Below, in pieces: positions 17,257-26,675 of a stretch of DNA of 60,241 bases (its first letter is position 1; each line of letters starts with the position of its first letter). Under the pieces are notes generated by a model. It saw only the letters and a list, made by a program, of their open reading frames with translations. It was not told the origin of the DNA and did no database searches. The stretch spans positions 1-60,241 of the forward strand of contig CALYPL010000013.1 in assembly GCA_945273835.1 (NCBI GenBank), written 5' to 3'. The stretch is from an uncultured Dysgonomonas sp. (GTDB lineage: Bacteria; Bacteroidota; Bacteroidia; Bacteroidales; Dysgonomonadaceae). Made by a program: the position numbers and the translations under genes.

Positions 17257-17691
17257 TTACAGACTAATTCCTTCAAATTTACTTATAGCATCTTTCCATA
17301 CTTCAGGCAATGGTGTGGATGATTGAGTATGTGGATTATAAGAAACAAAAATTGATTCACATCTGCATTTTATTTCATTGGTCGCGGTATTGCGTATCTG
17401 TTGAAGAAATGTTCCGCTTTTAGTCCCTAACTTTATTATTTTTGACTCGACAACTATGGGTTCTTTATAGTAAACGGACGAATAATAATCTATTTCAAGA
17501 TGAGCTAAAACCATCAACACCTCAAGCCAATCTACGGCCGTAGCTTTGATTGTTTGCAGATAATTGACCTTACCGAGATCGAAATAACTGAAATATATAT
17601 TATTATTGATGTGTCCTAACGCATCGATATCGCTGAATCTTATTTGCAGAGGCAATGATATCTTAAATTCTTCATGTTTAATGTCTTTCAT
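17257..17691 (-). CDS. Hot-dog acyl-CoA thioesterase
   Basis: This 144-residue protein has the 4-hydroxybenzoyl-CoA thioesterase/YbgC motif, here RFSDIDALGHINNNIYFSYFD, with Asp as the likely general base, plus a typical second strand VESKIIKLGTKSGTF. It should hydrolyse acyl-CoA thioesters in the cytoplasm; chain specificity is unknown. It is 3' of the DciA-like and recF genes on the minus strand (gap 3 bases) and converges on rnc with only 2 bases between stops. Confidence 0.85.
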   Translation of the reverse strand: MKDIKHEEFKISLPLQIRFSDIDALGHINNNIYFSYFDLGKVNYLQTIKATAVDWLEVLMVLAHLEIDYYSSVYYKEPIVVESKIIKLGTKSGTFLQQIRNTATNEIKCRCESIFVSYNPHTQSSTPLPEVWKDAISKFEGISL

Positions 17692-17694
17692 ATG

Positions 17695-17988
17695 TTATCT
17701 GAAAATTATTTCATTTACAATTTCCATTCCTGCATATTTGTTGAGAGCATCAACCAACTTTTCTTTAGCGAGTATGAGCTCCGATCGCAGTACGGATGAG
17801 CTTAAATTCACATATAATATGCCGTTCCGAAAATAAATATTGGTGGTATACGAGAATACAGCATTTCCTAATACAGCTTTCCAACCATAAAGCACACGGC
17901 TTTCGGCTAATTTCTGTTTAAGCGTCTTATTTTCTCGAAGATATTGTTGAAGTATTTCTCCAATATTTTCTGTATTCCGTTTACGCAT
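17695..17988 (-). CDS. DUF721/DciA-like protein
   Basis: The 97-residue product has the DUF721 pattern: an N-terminal helix, LYGWKAVLGNAVFSYTTNIYFRNGILYVNLSSSVLRSELILAK, and a basic C-terminus. DciA-type DUF721 proteins help load the replicative helicase in bacteria without DnaC or DnaI, and the gene is often beside recF or gyrB. Here the ATG lies 2 bases after the recF stop. The helicase role is inferred from the family, since many Bacteroidota members are shorter than studied DciA. Confidence 0.82.
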   Translation of the reverse strand: MRKRNTENIGEILQQYLRENKTLKQKLAESRVLYGWKAVLGNAVFSYTTNIYFRNGILYVNLSSSVLRSELILAKEKLVDALNKYAGMEIVNEIIFR

Positions 17989-17990
17989 GT

Positions 17991-19085
17991 TTATTTGTTT
18001 GTTACCTTTCCTTTATTTACTTCATATATATGATAATCACCATGTGTATTGGACAGTATATCCGCAAGATGTTCACGATTGGTATCGGTAATAAATATCT
18101 GTCCAAAATCTTTATCAAGCACAAGTTTAACAATCTGCTCTACACGCAAAGAATCGAGCTTATCAAATATATCATCGAGCAACAGTATAGGGGTAGTCTG
18201 ATTTACTTGTTTCAGAAAACTGAATTGCGCAAATTTCAGGGCTATGACATAGGTTTTGTTTTGTCCTTGCGAACCGACCCGCTTCATTGAATATCCGTCC
18301 ATTTGCATATCCAAATCATCTTTATGTATCCCCACGGAGGTATGGCCTATTATTTTATCTTTTTCTCTTTTTTGTCTGAGAAGCAGAGCGAAATCATCAC
18401 AATTTAAATCTGATGTATAAGCGAGCTGCACTTTCTCATTAGATAAACAAATAAGATCGTAATATTTCTGAAATGTAGGTATAAATTCTGTTATGAACTC
18501 CGACCTCTTTGTATAAATGATTTTACCCTCAGCCACTATTTGTTCATCCCAAAGGTCTAATAACATGTCATCTATCCGACCATCAGATTTAAGCAAGGCG
18601 TTGCGCTGTTGCAAAGCTTTGTTATAATGTATCAATGCGTGTAAGTATTCTCTGTCGAATTGTGACAACACCATATCCATGAAACGGCGACGTTCTTCAC
18701 TTCCGGCATTGATAAGACTGATATCTGAGGGAGAAACCATAACAAGCGGTAGCAATCCGATATGATCGGACAGACGTTCGTATTCTTTTTTATTCTTTTT
18801 GAATTGTTTTTTCTGATTGCGCCTAATGCTACAAAAAAACTCTTCTACTTTAGTATTTATCTGATACCAGCCTTGTACTACTGCAAAATCAGTACCGTGC
18901 ATGATATTCTGAGAGTCTACCGAATTATTATGACTTTTACAGAACGAAAGGTAATAAATGGCATCAAGTAAGTTGGTCTTACCCATTCCATTATTACCTA
19001 AAAAGCAGTTTATTTTCGGAGAGAACGACAATTCTGCCTGCTCTATATTTTTATAATTTACAACGGAAAGTTTTTCCAGAATCAT
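17991..19085 (-). CDS. recF: DNA replication and repair protein RecF
   Basis: RecF is an SMC/ABC-type ATPase that helps RecO and RecR load RecA at gaps. The 364-residue protein shows the Walker A GNNGMGKTN (about residues 30-38), the ABC signature region KRVGSQGQNKT and Walker B PILLLDDIFDKLD. A minus-strand -7 box, TATCTTTG (19115-19108), lies just upstream. The downstream DUF721 and thioesterase genes are spaced 2-3 bases apart and should share this transcript. Confidence 0.96.
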   Translation of the reverse strand: MILEKLSVVNYKNIEQAELSFSPKINCFLGNNGMGKTNLLDAIYYLSFCKSHNNSVDSQNIMHGTDFAVVQGWYQINTKVEEFFCSIRRNQKKQFKKNKKEYERLSDHIGLLPLVMVSPSDISLINAGSEERRRFMDMVLSQFDREYLHALIHYNKALQQRNALLKSDGRIDDMLLDLWDEQIVAEGKIIYTKRSEFITEFIPTFQKYYDLICLSNEKVQLAYTSDLNCDDFALLLRQKREKDKIIGHTSVGIHKDDLDMQMDGYSMKRVGSQGQNKTYVIALKFAQFSFLKQVNQTTPILLLDDIFDKLDSLRVEQIVKLVLDKDFGQIFITDTNREHLADILSNTHGDYHIYEVNKGKVTNK

Positions 19086-19107
19086 CTGTATACAGTATTT
19101 ACTGATA

Positions 19108-19141
19108 CAAAGATATAATTTTATAGGCGATTTAATCGCCT
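19108..19141 (-). promoter_or_regulatory. recF promoter with upstream inverted repeat
   Basis: TATCTTTG on the minus strand (19115-19108) is a good -7 box. AGGCGAT (19125-19131) and ATCGCCT (19135-19141) form an inverted repeat with a 3-base spacer directly after the deacetylase stop. It may be a weak terminator of that gene or an operator in the recF promoter. Confidence 0.5.
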
Positions 19142-19146
19142 GACAT

Positions 19147-19758
19147 CTATAATAGTTTAAAGGTATAACCTTGTCCGATCAACCATTCGATACTTTTGGG
19201 AAGCGCATATTTTATATTTGTCTCTGCTTTCAATGAATCATGAAAGACTATTATAGAACCGTTCCGTGTATATTTTTTCACATTATTGAAGACTTGTTCG
19301 GGCGTTACCAATTTACTGTAATCGCGTGTAACCACATCCCACATAATAATGTTATAGTATTGTCGCAATTTGTAAAATTGTCGAAGCCTCATATGTCCGT
19401 GAGGTGGTCTGAAAAGATCAGAGTCTATATACTGACTTCCTAAACAGGCATTGGCAAGATAATTTTTAGTTCGCATCTTAATCCCCTGAACATGATTAAA
19501 GGTATGGTTACCCACTCGATGCCCTTTTTCAAGTAACTGCTTGTATAGTCCAGGGTATTTCCGAACATTGTCTCCGACACAAAAGAACGTGGCTTTAATA
19601 TTATATTTATCCAACAAATCAAGTATCCACAGGGTCATTTCGGGTATGGGCCCATCATCAAAAGTCAGGTATACAACTTTTTCGCCTTCAACAGGTTTCC
19701 GCCAATACGCACCACGATATAATGCTCTATATAGAAAAGGGGGTTGTTCTATAATCAT
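19147..19758 (-). CDS. Polysaccharide deacetylase (NodB domain)
   Basis: This 203-residue single-domain protein has the carbohydrate esterase family 4 motifs in order: YLTFDDGP (catalytic base and metal Asp), NHTFNH (metal histidines), LFRPPHG (motif 3), WDVVTRDYSK and FHDS with the late catalytic His. It should remove N-acetyl groups from peptidoglycan or another amino-sugar polymer. No clear signal peptide is present, although the N-terminal PFLYRALYRGAYW is hydrophobic and could associate with the membrane. It has its own promoter at 19769-19776. Confidence 0.88.
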   Translation of the reverse strand: MIIEQPPFLYRALYRGAYWRKPVEGEKVVYLTFDDGPIPEMTLWILDLLDKYNIKATFFCVGDNVRKYPGLYKQLLEKGHRVGNHTFNHVQGIKMRTKNYLANACLGSQYIDSDLFRPPHGHMRLRQFYKLRQYYNIIMWDVVTRDYSKLVTPEQVFNNVKKYTRNGSIIVFHDSLKAETNIKYALPKSIEWLIGQGYTFKLL

Positions 19759-19768
19759 ATCTGCAAAA

Positions 19769-19776
19769 CAAAAATA
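19769..19776 (-). promoter_or_regulatory. Deacetylase -7 box
   Basis: TATTTTTG on the minus strand, 11 bases before the deacetylase ATG. It overlaps the T-run of the DUF2723 terminator. Confidence 0.5.
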
Positions 19777-19817
19777 AACAGATTCCGCTCATTAGGATTT
19801 ACGAAATCTGCTTATTT
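19772..19817 (-). terminator. Terminator of the DUF2723 gene
   Basis: AAATAAACAGATT (19772-19784) and AATCTGCTTATTT (19805-19817) form a 13-bp stem (one G-U on the minus strand) just after the DUF2723 stop. On the minus strand the stem runs into TTTTTG. Confidence 0.65.
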
Positions 19818-19824
19818 AATTTGA

Positions 19825-22800
19825 TTATTTACCTTTTAAATCAAAATACTTCATCAAAAGATCACCACGCTTATATTTTTGCATCATCTCCGCAACTTTC
19901 TGCCACTCAGGCTGAGTATTATTTGAAGTATCAGCGGTTACATTCATTGAATTGCGCATAGTCACATTCATCAGCAACTCGAGCGGATGCACTGAACGAC
20001 CTCCGTTAAAAGTCAAACCTTTACTCATAAATGTATCCGTATAAGCGAGCATTTTATTGAGCTGATCAGCATACATTTCTTTATCAAACTGTTGATAGAC
20101 ATTCAGTATATACAATTCGGTTGTCAGATAGTCTTTAATATCAAATGATGATGAAAGCATATCATCTTTATCCATACTTGCATACCAATCAAGTGCGCCT
20201 TTACTGTAATGAGATATTTCTGATATTATTTTACGTGCTTTTTCAGGCTGTCCCAAGATGTAATATGATTGGGCAAATTCAATGGATTCTGCTCCCCGAG
20301 GAACGGTGTTACCCGGTATCGCTTCCATACATTTGTCTAAAGCAATTAGTGCCTTTTCTTTATCTCCTTTGGCGATCAAAGCTGATATTAATTCAACGAA
20401 AGTCATACGAAAAGAACGACACATGCGCAAACATGTTTCATCTAAATATACTTTAGGATTATCAATTCCTCCCCATTTATATTTATTAACGAGGTTATCG
20501 AACATTACGTCCGTATTAACTTCCGTTTCGTTTATTTTACCCGGAACTATGCGGAAGTTAATACCTTCTAATTGACGTTGCTTTGAAATATTGAATGGGA
20601 AATCTCCAATTGTCAATGCATAATAAATTGGTCTTTTCCAATTATCTTTATTGATATTGTTAAGCATTTCCATTATCATTATCTCCTGACGATAAATACC
20701 ATTTTTGTTATCTCCAAGATCAATAACAAATTCTGAAGAAGGTTTAGTACCCAGTGCTTTCCAATCAACTTTTGCCGTGTCGACAGGAGCATAGAATTTA
20801 GTTGACGGAACGATAACGCCATCTGAAATTTCGTAAGGGTTACGTGGAGTATACCTATCCTTTGTTTTCAAAATTTCCATAATGTCATTAAGAGGCATTA
20901 TATCTTTAAAGGCTGCCGTATCGAAGTACTGATTGAAGTTGATATGTGATGCCCATTTCCTATCTTCATCATTTAAACTTTTCAAGATTGAATTTTCAAG
21001 CTCTTTACGAGACAAAACGTAAGCCGACTGACCTTTACTTCCGATATATCTATCTTCTGTCCATGTTATCGGTAATGGATCAGATTCATATGCTTGACGG
21101 CGCATTTGATCAACATACCAATCGGTTTGTAAATAGCTTAGGTTACATACGCGAACGTCTGTGCGGAAACCTTCAACTTCCTGAGCATACCACAATGGAA
21201 ACGTATCATTATCACCCATCGTAAAGAGAATTGCATCGGGAGCACATCCGGTCAGGTAGTTCTTTCCGAAATCACGCATAACGTATCTGTGCGAACGGTC
21301 ATGATCATCCCAATTCTGACTTGCCATTTGAACAGGAACGAACAATAGTACTAAAGTAATGACTGCAGCCGAAATTGTTTCGGGAAGTTTCTTTCGTAAA
21401 AGTTCCCAAAAGAAAGCGGCACCTAAGCCAATCCATATACAATAAGCGTAAAATGATCCGGCATAAGCATAATCTCGCTCACGTGGTTCAAATGGTTGCT
21501 GATTCAGATAGATAATAATAGCGATACCTGTCATAAAAAACAACAAGAACGTTATTAAGAATTGTCTTTCGCCATTCTTACCTTGTCTTAATTGATATAT
21601 AATTCCGAGAATACCTAAAATAAACGGCAACATGTAATAAGCGTTATGCCCTTTGTTTTCGGCAATATCAGGAGGAAGATTTTTTTGAGGTCCAAGACCA
21701 AGCACATGTTCATCAATAAAACTGATTCCAGTAATCCAATTTCCGCTTGAGATTCCGCCTCTGCCCGATATATCATTTTGTCGACCTGAGAAATTCCACA
21801 TGAAATAACGGAAATACATGTAATTAAGCTGGTAATTAAAAAAGAAGCTCAGATTATCAAGTAAAGTGGGCGGAACATTAGCATTTTTTATACCTCCCCA
21901 CTTCATATAACCGATCATATGGTTTTGGAAATTCGAATCCTCCTGCCCTGTATACATACGAGGGAAAACCATGCAGTTTGTAAATTGGTAAGAAGCAGAA
22001 GTATTGGCCACAAAATAGCGGTCTTTCTCATTCGGTGACTTCTTAACAATCTTCTCGTATTTCTTTTCTTCAGTCATTTTCACTCTGCCGTTATTATCAC
22101 GTGCCAATTTAGAAGCGTAGGTTTTACCGTAAAACAATGGTCGGTCTCCGTATTGTTCACGATTAAGATAGCCTGCCAATGAGAACACATTTTCCGGCGA
22201 GTTCTGATCCATCGGTGTATTCGCTATTGAACGAATAGGAATAAGCGCGAAAGATGAATAACCGATAAGTATGACAAACAAGCATAATATTGAAGTGTTC
22301 AGAAAACGCATAGTGACGTTCTTACTGACAATAACAACTACAATTAAAGCTGCAAGAAGGATGAGCCAAAGTAAAATATTTGAGCCTATAAATGTTACCC
22401 CACTCAGTGCCATTGATATAACGAAAGCTATTTTAGCACGATTAAGATTACCTTTTTCTGAAAGAGTTTCGTATAATGCCCAAATAATTGAGACTAATAA
22501 AAGGGCGATGTAAACCAAAACACCACTATTATAGTGCATTCCCAACGTATTGACAAAGAACAATTCAAAACCGCCTCCGACTTTTGTCACACCGGGTATA
22601 ACACCATACATTAATATTACTATCAATACAAAAGAACCGATTAAAGCAAGTGCGGTACCTTTCAAGTTTGGTTTATCTGTTTTTCTGAAATAATAAACCA
22701 TACATATAGCCGGAATACATAGCAAGTTAAGCAAATGCACACCTATAGATAGCCCCATAGCGTAAGCAATAATAACCAACCATTTATCAGAACCCGGTTG

Positions 22801-23313
22801 ATCTGCTCTGCTTTCCCACTTCAAGATAAGCCAGAAAACCAGTGCCGTAAACATTGAAGAATAAGCATAAACTTCTCCCTCAACTGCAGAAAACCAAAAT
22901 GTATCTGTAAATGTATATGTGAGAGCACCGATAAGACCACATCCCATAATGATGATCAATTGCCCCAACGACATTTCTTGAGACGTATTATTGTAAACCA
23001 GTTTACGTGCAAGGCAAGTTATCGTCCAAAATAAGAACAGAATAGTCAAAGCACTTAAAAGAGCCGACATGCTGTTAATCATTGCCGCAACATGGCTTGG
23101 ATCGGAAGCGAAAAGTGAGAAAAATTTCCCTGTTAGCATAAAGAAAGGAGCTCCTGGCGGATGTCCTACTTCAAATTTATAAGCAGATGTTATAAACTCT
23201 CCACAATCCCAAAAGCTGGCACTTGGCTCTATAGTCATTAAATAGACAATAGCAGCCACCAGAAACGCAAACCATCCACAAATGTTGTTAACCAGGTTGT
23301 ATTTTTTCGTCAT
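19825..23313 (-). CDS. DUF2723 multi-pass membrane glycosyltransferase-like protein
   Basis: The 1162-residue protein begins with a block of about 12-14 hydrophobic helices (residues about 10-680) and ends in a soluble region with helical repeats (about 900-1160). Near the start it has ASFWDCGEFITSAYKFEVGHPPGAPFF, the DUF2723 hallmark, with acidic residues in the first loop as in GT-C enzymes of the PMT type. The human relative TMEM260 is an O-mannosyltransferase, so a lipid-linked-sugar transferase acting at the periplasmic face is plausible, perhaps in protein O-glycosylation. The length is normal for Bacteroidota homologues. The donor and acceptor are unknown. Confidence 0.85.
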   Translation of the reverse strand: MTKKYNLVNNICGWFAFLVAAIVYLMTIEPSASFWDCGEFITSAYKFEVGHPPGAPFFMLTGKFFSLFASDPSHVAAMINSMSALLSALTILFLFWTITCLARKLVYNNTSQEMSLGQLIIIMGCGLIGALTYTFTDTFWFSAVEGEVYAYSSMFTALVFWLILKWESRADQPGSDKWLVIIAYAMGLSIGVHLLNLLCIPAICMVYYFRKTDKPNLKGTALALIGSFVLIVILMYGVIPGVTKVGGGFELFFVNTLGMHYNSGVLVYIALLLVSIIWALYETLSEKGNLNRAKIAFVISMALSGVTFIGSNILLWLILLAALIVVVIVSKNVTMRFLNTSILCLFVILIGYSSFALIPIRSIANTPMDQNSPENVFSLAGYLNREQYGDRPLFYGKTYASKLARDNNGRVKMTEEKKYEKIVKKSPNEKDRYFVANTSASYQFTNCMVFPRMYTGQEDSNFQNHMIGYMKWGGIKNANVPPTLLDNLSFFFNYQLNYMYFRYFMWNFSGRQNDISGRGGISSGNWITGISFIDEHVLGLGPQKNLPPDIAENKGHNAYYMLPFILGILGIIYQLRQGKNGERQFLITFLLFFMTGIAIIIYLNQQPFEPRERDYAYAGSFYAYCIWIGLGAAFFWELLRKKLPETISAAVITLVLLFVPVQMASQNWDDHDRSHRYVMRDFGKNYLTGCAPDAILFTMGDNDTFPLWYAQEVEGFRTDVRVCNLSYLQTDWYVDQMRRQAYESDPLPITWTEDRYIGSKGQSAYVLSRKELENSILKSLNDEDRKWASHINFNQYFDTAAFKDIMPLNDIMEILKTKDRYTPRNPYEISDGVIVPSTKFYAPVDTAKVDWKALGTKPSSEFVIDLGDNKNGIYRQEIMIMEMLNNINKDNWKRPIYYALTIGDFPFNISKQRQLEGINFRIVPGKINETEVNTDVMFDNLVNKYKWGGIDNPKVYLDETCLRMCRSFRMTFVELISALIAKGDKEKALIALDKCMEAIPGNTVPRGAESIEFAQSYYILGQPEKARKIISEISHYSKGALDWYASMDKDDMLSSSFDIKDYLTTELYILNVYQQFDKEMYADQLNKMLAYTDTFMSKGLTFNGGRSVHPLELLMNVTMRNSMNVTADTSNNTQPEWQKVAEMMQKYKRGDLLMKYFDLKGK

Positions 23314-23377
23314 AAGATTAAATATCTGAGTATGTATATTTTAACAGAAATTATTACGATTATATAAAGTCTGGCTG

Positions 23378-23385
23378 CAAAGATA
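23378..23385 (-). promoter_or_regulatory. DUF2723 gene -7 box
   Basis: TATCTTTG on the minus strand, about 65 bases before the ATG at 23313; the -33 region is unclear. Confidence 0.5.
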
Positions 23386-23475
23386 GCTAAAACGCCGTAA
23401 GAATGAAGTATTAGAATCTGATTTTTAGCATTAAATCTCAAAACTTCTTAAAAGAGACTTATCGAAAAATATGCT

Positions 23476-23483
23476 TATTTTTG
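23476..23483 (+). promoter_or_regulatory. Glycosyltransferase gene -7 box
   Basis: TATTTTTG, 15 bases before the ATG at 23499. It covers the TTG at 23481, which rules that codon out as the start. Confidence 0.6.
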
Positions 23484-23498
23484 CACAAAAGCATTCGG

Positions 23499-24605
23499 AT
23501 GAAGATACTTTTAATTGGAGAGTATAGTCGTTTACACCTAACTTTGGCAGAGGGTCTGAGAAAATTAGGACACACTGTTACTGTGGCATCCGATGGTGAC
23601 GGCTTCAAAAATTATTCACGCGATATTGATATTAGCCGCAGAAGCTCAGCTATATCAGATACTGCCATCAGTCTGGTAAAAACCGCCCAAGCGTTCAGGC
23701 AATTTAAAGGATATGACATTGTCCAAATAAACAACCCTTGCTTCACCCCCCAAAACGTAATTGTAAACAAACAACTATACAAATATCTCAGAAAACACAA
23801 TCCGAAAGTTTTTTTAGGAGCTTTCGGTGAAGACGCTATATGGATGAGGGCAAGCCTCAACAAAAATTTGTTCAGATATTCTGAATTTCAGATTGATAAT
23901 AAACCTATCAATTCCGGGATACTAGAATCAATGGAAAAAAAATGGTTAAATAATAAAACCGAACAATTTAACCGATACATTGCTGATACTGCGGATGGCA
24001 TAATCGCTTGTTTATACGAATATTACACTGCTTACAAAAATGACTATCAGGCAAAGTCCGTATACATCCCCTTACCTATAAATACAGACAGGCTGTCTTA
24101 TAAACCGTTAACGAACATACCTCAAAAAATATCTTTCTTTATTGGGATCAACAGGGATAGAAGTCAATTCAAAGGAACTGACATTCTGGAAAAAGCCTTA
24201 ATAAGATTAAAAGAACATTACCCTAACGAAATTGTTATAAAACGTGCTGAATCCATCAGCTATGATGCCTATAATGAAATGATGGAAGAAGCACACGTCG
24301 TTCTGGATCAGTTATATTCATACACACCCGCCATGAATGCCCTTACCGCAATGGCTTCAGGCAAAATAGTTATCAGCGGAGGTGAACCTGAAATGTATGA
24401 GCTACTTGGCGAGAAGCAAAATCATCCGATCATAAATGTCTATCCAATCGAAGATGACGTATTCAACAAATTAGAGCATCTTATAAACCATAAACATCTC
24501 CTACCTCATCTGTCGGCAAGCAGTCGATTATTTATTGAAAAGCACCATTCTTATACTGAAATAGCCAAACAATATTTATCATTCTGGTGCAACACGAAAT
24601 CATAA
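23499..24605 (+). CDS. Glycosyltransferase, GT-B fold (family 4-like)
   Basis: This 368-residue protein begins MKILLIGEYSRLHLTLAEGLRKLGHTV, the typical N-terminal Rossmann half of GT-B enzymes. The C-terminal half contains FIGINRDRSQFKGTDILEKAL, VVLDQLYSYTPAMNALTAMASGKIVISG and a nucleotide-sugar-binding Glu region (GEPEMYELLG), in the order seen in GT4 transferases. It probably adds a sugar to a surface glycan. It is transcribed divergently from the DUF2723 gene, and both could serve envelope glycosylation. The sugar and acceptor are unknown. The start follows from the promoter at 23476-23483. Confidence 0.78.
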   Translation: MKILLIGEYSRLHLTLAEGLRKLGHTVTVASDGDGFKNYSRDIDISRRSSAISDTAISLVKTAQAFRQFKGYDIVQINNPCFTPQNVIVNKQLYKYLRKHNPKVFLGAFGEDAIWMRASLNKNLFRYSEFQIDNKPINSGILESMEKKWLNNKTEQFNRYIADTADGIIACLYEYYTAYKNDYQAKSVYIPLPINTDRLSYKPLTNIPQKISFFIGINRDRSQFKGTDILEKALIRLKEHYPNEIVIKRAESISYDAYNEMMEEAHVVLDQLYSYTPAMNALTAMASGKIVISGGEPEMYELLGEKQNHPIINVYPIEDDVFNKLEHLINHKHLLPHLSASSRLFIEKHHSYTEIAKQYLSFWCNTKS

Positions 24606-24663
24606 AGCCAGAATATATATAAAATATTAACATTTCATCATTTATTCCTTTAAAATAATACAT

Positions 24664-24671
24664 TACTTTTG
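24664..24671 (+). promoter_or_regulatory. kup -7 box
   Basis: TACTTTTG, 24 bases before the kup ATG. No clear -33 element. Confidence 0.5.
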
Positions 24672-24695
24672 GAAGTCTTTTTTTAACAGATACTT

Positions 24696-26675
24696 ATGGA
24701 GACTAAAGAAAAAATACATAAAGTCCCCTTCGGACCAATTGGTATAATAATGGCAATCGGGATAGTCTATGGCGATATAGGCACATCTCCGCTTTATGTT
24801 ATGAGAGCAATTATAAATGCTCTACCCGACGGTCAGCTGGCGCGCCCCGATTATATACTTGGCGCTGTATCATGTGTGATATGGACACTCACAATACAAA
24901 CAACCTTAAAGTATGTTGTCATAACCCTGAGAGCTGACAATAAAGGCGAAGGCGGTATTCTTGCACTTTACGCTTTGATACGTAAAAAATACCGTTGGGC
25001 ATACATAATCGCCGCATTAGGTGCGGCAACCCTTTTAGCCGATGGGGTTATAACGCCTGCAATGACAGTGACATCTGCTATTGAGGGACTAAACACCATT
25101 GCCCCAAATGTTCCCGTCATCCCCATCACATTAATCATAGTCATCACTATCTTCCTTATGCAACCATTCGGCACAGGATCGTTGGGTAAGTACTTCGGCA
25201 CATTCATGCTGCTCTGGTTCACGATGATGGCTGCAATAGGATTATATGGATTCATACATGACTGGACTGTAATACGAGCTATTAATCCTTACTATGCGAT
25301 ACGGTTTCTTATAGAAGTACCGAATGCCCTCATCATACTTGGAGCTATATTCCTCTGTACAACGGGAGCTGAAGCTTTATACTCCGATCTTGGACATTGC
25401 GGCTTAAATAACATTCGTGTATCGTGGGTTTACGTTAAAGCGGCACTAATCGTAAATTATCTCGGACAAGCTGCGTGGATTATCCATAACCCAGATATTA
25501 TTGCACGGAATATAAATCCGTTCTTCGCCATGATGCCAAATTGGTTCTCCCTCATCGGAGTATTTATGGCTACAACCGCAGCGATAATCGCCAGTCAGGC
25601 ATTGATAAGCGGGTCATTCACAATCATAAGTGAAGCTATTTCACTGAATATCTGGCCCAACGTAAAAATCAAATATCCTACACAGATTAAAGGACAGATG
25701 TATATACCGTCAATCAACTATACTCTGATGACGCTTTGTATACTCGTTATTCTCCTGCTACAATCTTCAATGCACATGGAAGCCGCGTATGGTCTCGCCA
25801 TCACATTAAGTATGTTGATGACTACCATACTGTTGTTTTTGTATTTAATGATAAATAAAAAACCTCTTTGGTACAGTTTGCCCCTTACTATCTTCTTCGG
25901 TACAATTGAATTTGGATTTTTCATTGCCAACATACAGAAATTCGCGCACGGAGGCTACGTACCTATATTAATAGGGGGTGCATTATTCATGATCATGTAC
26001 TCATGGTATAATGGCAGACGCATCAAAGCGCATTATACTGTATATGATAATGTGGATGACAAATATATCGAACTGATAGATGCTGTCAGCAATGATCAGA
26101 CAATAGCCAAATCAGCCACGCATTTAGTTTATATTGTTAAAGCTAAAAGAAAAGACCATCTTGAAAGCAAAATAGCGTATTCACTTTTTAAAAAGACTCC
26201 GAAAAGAGCTGACACTTATTGGTTTGTACACATCAATCACTCTGACGAACCGTATGAGTTCACTTATGAGACTACAACCTTTGTTCCTGAAAAAATCTTT
26301 AGGATAGACATTAATGCCGGCTTTAAGATGGGGTTGCATGTCGACAAATATGTAAATCTGATTGTCGCTGAATTGGAACGAAAAGGTTTGGTCAATCTCC
26401 AAAGCCGCTACCCATCTATATTACATGCTGAAGATAACAGGGGCGACTTCCAGTTTGTGGTTGTTGACCGAATATTCCGCAATGTAAAAATGACAACCGT
26501 ACAGCAAATCATGCTGGGATGCTATAATTTTGTAAAATTAATGTCCACATCCGACACGCAGATGTACGATATTGATCCATCATTGGCTCTTGTGGAAACA
26601 GTTCCTTTGAAAGAAATAGATACTACTGAACCAGAACTTCGAGAGTTGCTTAATCGGTCGAAATTAAATTCGTAA
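24696..26675 (+). CDS. kup: KUP-family potassium uptake transporter
   Basis: Kup is a proton-coupled potassium importer. The 659-residue protein has the family signature IGIVYGDIGTSPLYV in its first helix, about 12 transmembrane segments to about residue 450, NKGEGGILALYALIR after helix 2, and a soluble C-terminal domain of about 200 residues. The length is close to E. coli Kup (622). The last 12 bases overlap the 3' end of the convergent M20 gene. Confidence 0.95.
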   Translation: METKEKIHKVPFGPIGIIMAIGIVYGDIGTSPLYVMRAIINALPDGQLARPDYILGAVSCVIWTLTIQTTLKYVVITLRADNKGEGGILALYALIRKKYRWAYIIAALGAATLLADGVITPAMTVTSAIEGLNTIAPNVPVIPITLIIVITIFLMQPFGTGSLGKYFGTFMLLWFTMMAAIGLYGFIHDWTVIRAINPYYAIRFLIEVPNALIILGAIFLCTTGAEALYSDLGHCGLNNIRVSWVYVKAALIVNYLGQAAWIIHNPDIIARNINPFFAMMPNWFSLIGVFMATTAAIIASQALISGSFTIISEAISLNIWPNVKIKYPTQIKGQMYIPSINYTLMTLCILVILLLQSSMHMEAAYGLAITLSMLMTTILLFLYLMINKKPLWYSLPLTIFFGTIEFGFFIANIQKFAHGGYVPILIGGALFMIMYSWYNGRRIKAHYTVYDNVDDKYIELIDAVSNDQTIAKSATHLVYIVKAKRKDHLESKIAYSLFKKTPKRADTYWFVHINHSDEPYEFTYETTTFVPEKIFRIDINAGFKMGLHVDKYVNLIVAELERKGLVNLQSRYPSILHAEDNRGDFQFVVVDRIFRNVKMTTVQQIMLGCYNFVKLMSTSDTQMYDIDPSLALVETVPLKEIDTTEPELRELLNRSKLNS